Of a DNA stretch of 64,000 bases, positions 59,423 through 64,000 are shown one piece after another (within the stretch, counting starts at the first letter, position 1; every line of letters begins with the position of its first letter). A program made the position numbers and the translations under genes. The DNA is from Myrmaecium sp. VS I D KN 1 (taxonomy: Eukaryota > Ascomycota > Dothideomycetes > Valsariales > Valsariaceae), in NCBI GenBank assembly GCA_019775845.1, contig JADQAV010000026.1, positions 558,001 to 622,000 on the forward strand, written 5' to 3'. Below the pieces are notes generated by a model, which worked only from the letters and a program-made list of their open reading frames with translations, searched no databases and was not told where the DNA came from.

Positions 59423-60324
59423 TCACACCTGGCGAAAGTACCGAATGTCACGGCCCATGGAATTGACCCTTTCTTCCAGTCGACTTTTTTTGCTTTCCAA
59501 CTCGCGGATTTCCTCCTCTTCCCGCTTGAGATCCTCTTCTGTCATGGCTGGCTGCACGGGCGTCTCCTCAACCGGTTCATCATGACCTTCATCCTCGTAG
59601 TCATGACTGTCAAAGTTGCGCGGCTGATTCATCTTACTGAGCTGTGCATCCTGCTCAGCAACCCGTATTTCGTAATGCTCTATAGAGGCCGCCAGTCTCC
59701 TATGCCTGGAGCGGAGAGCAGCGATCTTCTCCGCCGCACCCGGTATAGGACTGTTATGCGATCAGTAAGAATTGCGCCAAAAGTAGCGACGGCCCGACGT
59801 ACTAGACACTGCAGAGCTTTTCTGCGCCTTCCAGAAGTACCTCAACATCAACTTCCTGCCTGTCCTTACGGTCATACGATCTATAACCGAGTCCAGTACC
59901 GACACCACCCCCTCCGCCTCTCCGAATCTTCTCCACAAGCTCATTGCCCAGGACTGCTGCTACCGCCGTATTCCTTCTGGGTGCGCGTACTGCGTTTGCA
60001 CCACCTCCGAGGGTAGTGCTCCCTCCATTCAAGTTGTAAACAGTGTTGCGACGGTTTGTGCTGATCGCGGGATCCTGAGCCTTGGGTTGCGCCGGAGGCG
60101 GAGGTACGGAAAAGAGCGCGCGCTCATGCTGCTCTGTATCGCGAATCAAGGTCGTGATGTCATGCGGGTGTAGGAGAGCATTGGTGAATATCTTCGGAGG
60201 AGGAAAGCTGGGTTGTGTTTTAGCTGTGTTCGAAGCGGACGGGAGGGTAGTGAATTTACGGTAGTTCGGCAATCCCCGCCGCGCAGCTGGCTATCTGGTC
60301 CAGGTGAGCATCCAAGAGACTCAT
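59423..60324 (-). CDS. spc34: DASH/Dam1 kinetochore complex subunit Spc34
   Basis: Three exons: 60324-60260, 60207-59803 and 59750-59423, 265 residues. Spc34 is part of the ten-subunit DASH ring that couples kinetochores to spindle microtubules. The first exon gives MSLLDAHLDQIASCAAGIAEL. It joins exactly to FPPPKIFTNALLHPHDITTLIRDTE, the family signature, and then HERALFSV. The middle is Gly/Pro-rich. The last exon begins at YPIPGAAEKIAALRSRHRRL, after a GTACGT donor that splits a Tyr codon. It ends in a coiled coil (EEDLKREEEEIRELESKKSRLEERVN). The introns are 52 nt each. No gene of this size could keep all three joins in frame by chance. A known alternative name in fission yeast is Spc34 as well; no competing identity is plausible. 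Confidence 0.94.
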
Positions 60325-60688
60325 TTTAGCAGATGACAACTGGGTCTCGAACGAGGAGTCTAAAAAGGTGATATCGCAGAGAGCAGTACGAGAGGAGGCT
60401 TGTTCATCCAACTATGATTGTAGCGCTCAACAGACACTGTGTGAAGGTAAACATCGTGATGCAAGCTGCCCCGGCCGCCCGCAGACGTAAGGCGCACGGG
60501 CAAATGTTTGGCCGAAAGCTACCATGACCGAAGCTCCGACCCGCCCTCGCCTTACAACATACACCTGCCATCTCCAAGCTTCGCTCACTGCAACTCGAGA
60601 ATCCGGATCGATCCTACCGTCTCCATACCGTCCTCCGCGCTTGCTCCCGCCTTCTCAGTTCCTGCTTTCATTGATAGATACCCTAGCC
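60325..60688. other. Divergent promoter region between SPC34 and RPN3
   Basis: Only 364 bases separate the two start codons, so the two genes share a short bidirectional promoter. A sequence resembling the proteasome-associated control element (GGTGGCAAA) was looked for and not clearly found. Confidence 0.55.
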
Positions 60689-62521
60689 ATGACGGAAAGC
60701 ATGGAGGATGTCGTTACCACGGCACCACAAGGTCCGCCGGAGCAGACTGAAGCACAGAAAGCTGTTAGCGGTAAGGAAACATCCCATCTTTGCATGATAG
60801 CGAGATGTCTACAGATCGTCCTGGGGGCTGCCCCTGTCCGCACTGCCAGGAAGTGACTCATCTGCGCTACTGCTTATGCTATCTATTCACTACTCGGTCT
60901 TGTCTGGTGAAATATGACGACCTGGCTGAACCAAAGGATATCGCAGACATCAGGAGCAATTTCGCTCTCTTGGAGCGCGCTGTCGCCCAATTCGATTCTC
61001 GATTCACTCTGCGCGCGTTGCGGTCGATATCTTCTCTTCGGAAACGCCTCACGGATCAGATCCTCTGCGAAGCCATAACCCTCACATACCCACCAAACAA
61101 CCCCACTGCGCGGGTTCTGATAAGCGCAACTGGATTGGATGAAAAGGTAGTTTCTAAGATCGTGTCCGATCTAGCGGAACAAGCGAACGGAAAGCAGAAT
61201 GGCAAGGAGATTATACCCGAGGTCGACGTATACATTGCCATATTGATCCAGGTATGCTCTTCTTCCACCGCTTACACGGGTCTGTTGCTCGGCGTGATCT
61301 CAAAACCTCTGAGATTGGGAGATTTGGAGGAAGGGGATTGCCTGGGGCCGTCCGATATCTTCTTAGCAGAATTACTAACCTCTGGCTCAGGTTTATCTAT
61401 ATGACCAAAAGCAGTACAAGGCGGGTGCTGAATTCTCATCAACGTTGGTGGACAAGATCCGCGAGCTGAATCGCCGCACGCTCGATTCTCTTGCCGCGAA
61501 AGCATACTTCTACTTCTCGCTCTTCCATGAGGAGCTTGACCCGAAGCCGCCTTCCAAGCAGTCTCCGGTCATCGCTATCCGGGGCAAGCTTCTGTTGGCG
61601 TTAAGAAGCGCTGTCCTGCGCAAGGACCAGGATACACAAGCTGCGGTCACCACGTTGCTCCTACGAAACTATCTTTCAACGGCAGATATAACTCAGGCCG
61701 ACCTGCTTGTCGCCCAGACCCAGTTCCCCTCGAACGCTCCGAATAATCAGGTTGCCCGGTACTTGTACTACCTTGGACGTATCAGGGCGATCCAGCTTGC
61801 TTACACGGATGCGCACGAGCATCTGGTCAGTGCGACCCGGAAATCCCCTAGCAGTGGTGTAGCGGCTGGATTTTACCAGGCCTCTACCAAGCTCCTGGTA
61901 GTGGTTGAGTTGCTGATGGGGGACATCCCCGATCGTGCACTTTTCAGCCAATCCCGCCTTGAACGGGCCCTCGAGCCTTACTTCAAGCTTGTGCAAGCCG
62001 TTCGTCTGGGTGACCTTCCCGGCTTCCAAAAGATTGTCCAGTCTTACGCATCGGTTTTCCACCGCGATGGCACCTACACCCTGATCCTCCGCCTGCGTCA
62101 AAACGTCATCAAGACGGGCATCCGTACGCTCTCGCTCTCCTACTCTCGCATCTCGCTACGCGACATCTGCCTTCGCTTGGGCCTCGAAAGCGAGGAATCC
62201 GCCGAGTACATCGTCGCCAAGGCCATCCGCGACGGCGTCATCGAAGCCTCCCTGAACCACGAGAAGGGGTTCATGCAAACGAAGCAGGCGGGCGACATCT
62301 ACGCCACGCGCGAGCCCGGCGAGGCGTTCCACGAGCGCATCCGCGCGTGTCTGGGCTTGCACGACGAGTGCGTCAAGGCGATGCGGTACCCGATGAATCA
62401 GCACCGGTTGGAGCTTAAGAATGCCCAGGAGGCTCGCGACCGGGAGCGAGAGTTGGCCAAGGAAATCCAGAACGGCGACATCGATGATGATGATGCGGCG
62501 GGGGATTTTGAAGGTTTGTAG
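60689..62521 (+). CDS. rpn3: 26S proteasome regulatory subunit Rpn3
   Basis: Three exons: 60689-60770, 60947-61251 and 61391-62521, 505 residues. Rpn3 is a PCI-domain subunit of the 19S lid of the proteasome. The second exon starts at DIRSNFALLERAVAQFDSRFTLRALRSISSLRKR, a typical lid subunit start. The third contains YDQKQYKAGAEFSSTLVDKI, PDRALFSQSRLERALEPYFKLVQAVRLGDLPGF and the PCI winged-helix end TGIRTLSLSYSRISLRDICLRLGLESEESAEYIVAKAIRDGVIEA. It ends in an acidic tail. The start is in a good context at MTESMEDVV; a second ATG at 60701 is possible. The first intron (176 nt, GTAAGG...CGCAG) carries a GCTGAAC branch site. Its acceptor is set by frame and homology, as the whole intron is open in one frame. 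The second intron is 139 nt. Confidence 0.93.
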
Positions 62522-63303
62522 TCGTGGTCGTTGTGTGATGCATCGTTGCAGGTGGCGGGGTCGCGATTCTTCATTGCTGGAGAGGTAGTGGCGGGGGCAG
62601 TGTGCGTGTACACGTGTGTATAATTGAAGGAATGACGGCATGGTCGATGGTAGTTTCCGTAGCACACTATCGACGCCTTTTCACGACGGTCATGCGTGAT
62701 TTTTTTGTTTATTATTCGTTTTTGAGATTCCTTCTGCCACGCCTGCTTTGACCGTGTCTGTCCATACACGATAACGTACACACATACATTACACCGGGAT
62801 GGATAGAGACCGAATGAAGACGGAATGTGATAGAACTGATAACCAAAATGGGAGGAAAAGCAGTAAAGGATTTTTGTCTACGAAAAGATAAGGAAAGGGA
62901 AGAAAAGAAATGGGGATATCGATCGTCATGCTGGGGAAAGAAAACCTAAATAACTAAAAACACACATCCAACTAACCGAAAGCAAAAGGAAAGGAATAGG
63001 GAAGGAAGGAAGGTGGATGGAAGAAGGAAGACGTTCGGATGGAAGCTCGATGTGAACAGGTTGTGTTTCGAAACGGGGTATAACCACAACCCATTCCTCT
63101 CTTCTCTCTCGCGGATGGTTGCGGACGGACAATCGTCGTTGGGACCAAGTTCGTCGTGCGTCTTGCTCTCTTCTTAACATGGAGAAGGGTAGTCGGTATA
63201 TCACCCTGTCGCGCCCGTTCGTCTGACACTTCTTCATCTCCCGTTATCTCTTTCCCTGCCCCCTTCACACACACATTCTCTTCAAGTGTACAACAACCCC
63301 TCC
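62522..63303. other. Intergenic region downstream of RPN3
   Basis: Purine-rich on the + strand (62870-63030, AAAGGAAGG-type). No supported gene. Probably RPN3 3' untranslated region and flank. Confidence 0.5.
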
Positions 63304-63597
63304 TCAAACCCCAACCTCCCCCCTCCCACCCTCCTGCGTACTCCGCACCATCCAGTCCGCAGCGGGGAAGCCAAAGTCAACCGGCGACGGCGGCGGGGCG
63401 GGCGTTTCGTGGATGAAGCGTGGGGTGGCTGGGGCCGTGCTGCTGAGGGGGGAGGCTTTGAAGGCGGCGCTGACGTCGTGGCTGAGGGTGCTGCTATTGC
63501 TGCTACTACTGCTGCTGTGACTGCTGACGCTGCTGATGTTGTTGTGGGTGTAGAGGGCGAGGCGTTGGCGGGGGGTGGCGGTGGTGGGGGTTGCCAT
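63304..63597 (-). CDS. Small Ser/Pro-rich protein, 97 residues, function unknown
   Basis: Single open frame starting MATPTTATPRQRLALYTH in a good ATG context (AAAATGGC). It is Ser/Thr-rich with a short conserved-looking block near the C-terminus (RFIHETPAPPPSPVDFGFPAADWM). I have a vague memory of similar short fungal proteins, so a real gene is likely but not certain. No signal peptide or membrane segment. A GTACGC that could be a donor lies near the end, so the last residues may be wrong. Confidence 0.45.
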   Translation of the reverse strand: MATPTTATPRQRLALYTHNNISSVSSHSSSSSSNSSTLSHDVSAAFKASPLSSTAPATPRFIHETPAPPPSPVDFGFPAADWMVRSTQEGGRGEVGV

Positions 63598-64000
63598 TTT
63601 TTGTGGGGTTGGCTTCGTTCTCTTTTTTGCTTTTGATTTCTGAATTTTTTGTTCGTGTTGGCGTGGAGGTGTGAGGCGGTTTTCGTCGCGGGTGTGGTGT
63701 GATTGTTGTAGGATTAAGAGGGCTTCAACGAGTGTGGAATTGCTCGGGGTGCGAGGCTGAGGTGCGGTGGTGGGTGACCGATTGGATTGATAGATGGATG
63801 GACGGATAAATGGGTCCTTTTGGGTAGCGAAGACGATGGAGCTGGAGGAAAGAGATTCGGCTGGTCAGATATATACTGTATAATTACTTTCGTCGTTCAC
63901 CATAAACAGTATAAATCTCCGGATTGGTTGTGGCAGAGGTGATAAGGAAGGGAGTGACAGGGATGGATGGATCCAGGCTTTTGCGTTTGTCGTCATGTCA
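63598..64000. other. End of window, no supported gene
   Basis: Sequence upstream of the small minus-strand ORF. I see no coding frame. This part probably carries its promoter. Confidence 0.45.

Overview
The window is nuclear DNA of a filamentous ascomycete (Pezizomycotina). Genes carry short introns of about 45-200 nt with GTRNGT donors and CTRAC-type branch points. The protein set (AUR1, a Zn2Cys6 regulator, DUF3176, GH128, DASH Spc34) is fungal. A lone 5S rRNA gene lies between protein genes, and one 3.3 kb block carries the signature of repeat-induced point mutation (RIP). The protein styles resemble Eurotiomycetes most, but that is an impression, not a measurement. I rebuilt exon structures by hand from splice signals. 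All multi-exon models below close in frame.

Left part (1-22 kb) is gene-sparse. It holds AUR1 (inositol phosphorylceramide synthase), a secreted Asp/Gly/Ser/Phe-repeat protein, a PhzF-like isomerase, a conserved fungal protein of unknown function, a secreted SurE-type phosphatase, a DUF3176 membrane protein that lacks its usual large loop, and a Myb-type RNA polymerase I termination factor with an apparent 8-nt exon. A 42-bp perfect palindrome flanked by TAA looks like two joined ends of a PIF/Harbinger MITE.

Middle part (22-48 kb): Zim17/Hep1 and cullin-3 form a divergent pair. Then follow a 3.7 kb gene-free stretch, a GH128 cell-wall beta-glucanase, the RIP-mutated DNA transposon (TA-flanked, about 50-bp terminal inverted repeats), SEC24, a seven-TM DUF7702-type protein, a five-exon Zn2Cys6 transcription factor and a 91-residue two-exon gene that is easy to miss. 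An assembly gap (G run, NN, C run) lies near 48.4 kb.

Right part (49-64 kb) is dense with housekeeping genes: DENND6-like Rab GEF and VAC14 (divergent, both endolysosomal trafficking), the 5S rRNA gene, TAF12, DASH Spc34 and RPN3 (divergent), and a small Ser/Pro-rich ORF at the edge. Nothing here forms a metabolic gene cluster. The window is mostly core cell biology (sphingolipid synthesis, COPII, ubiquitin ligase, proteasome, TFIID/SAGA, kinetochore) separated by long pyrimidine-rich intergenic DNA.
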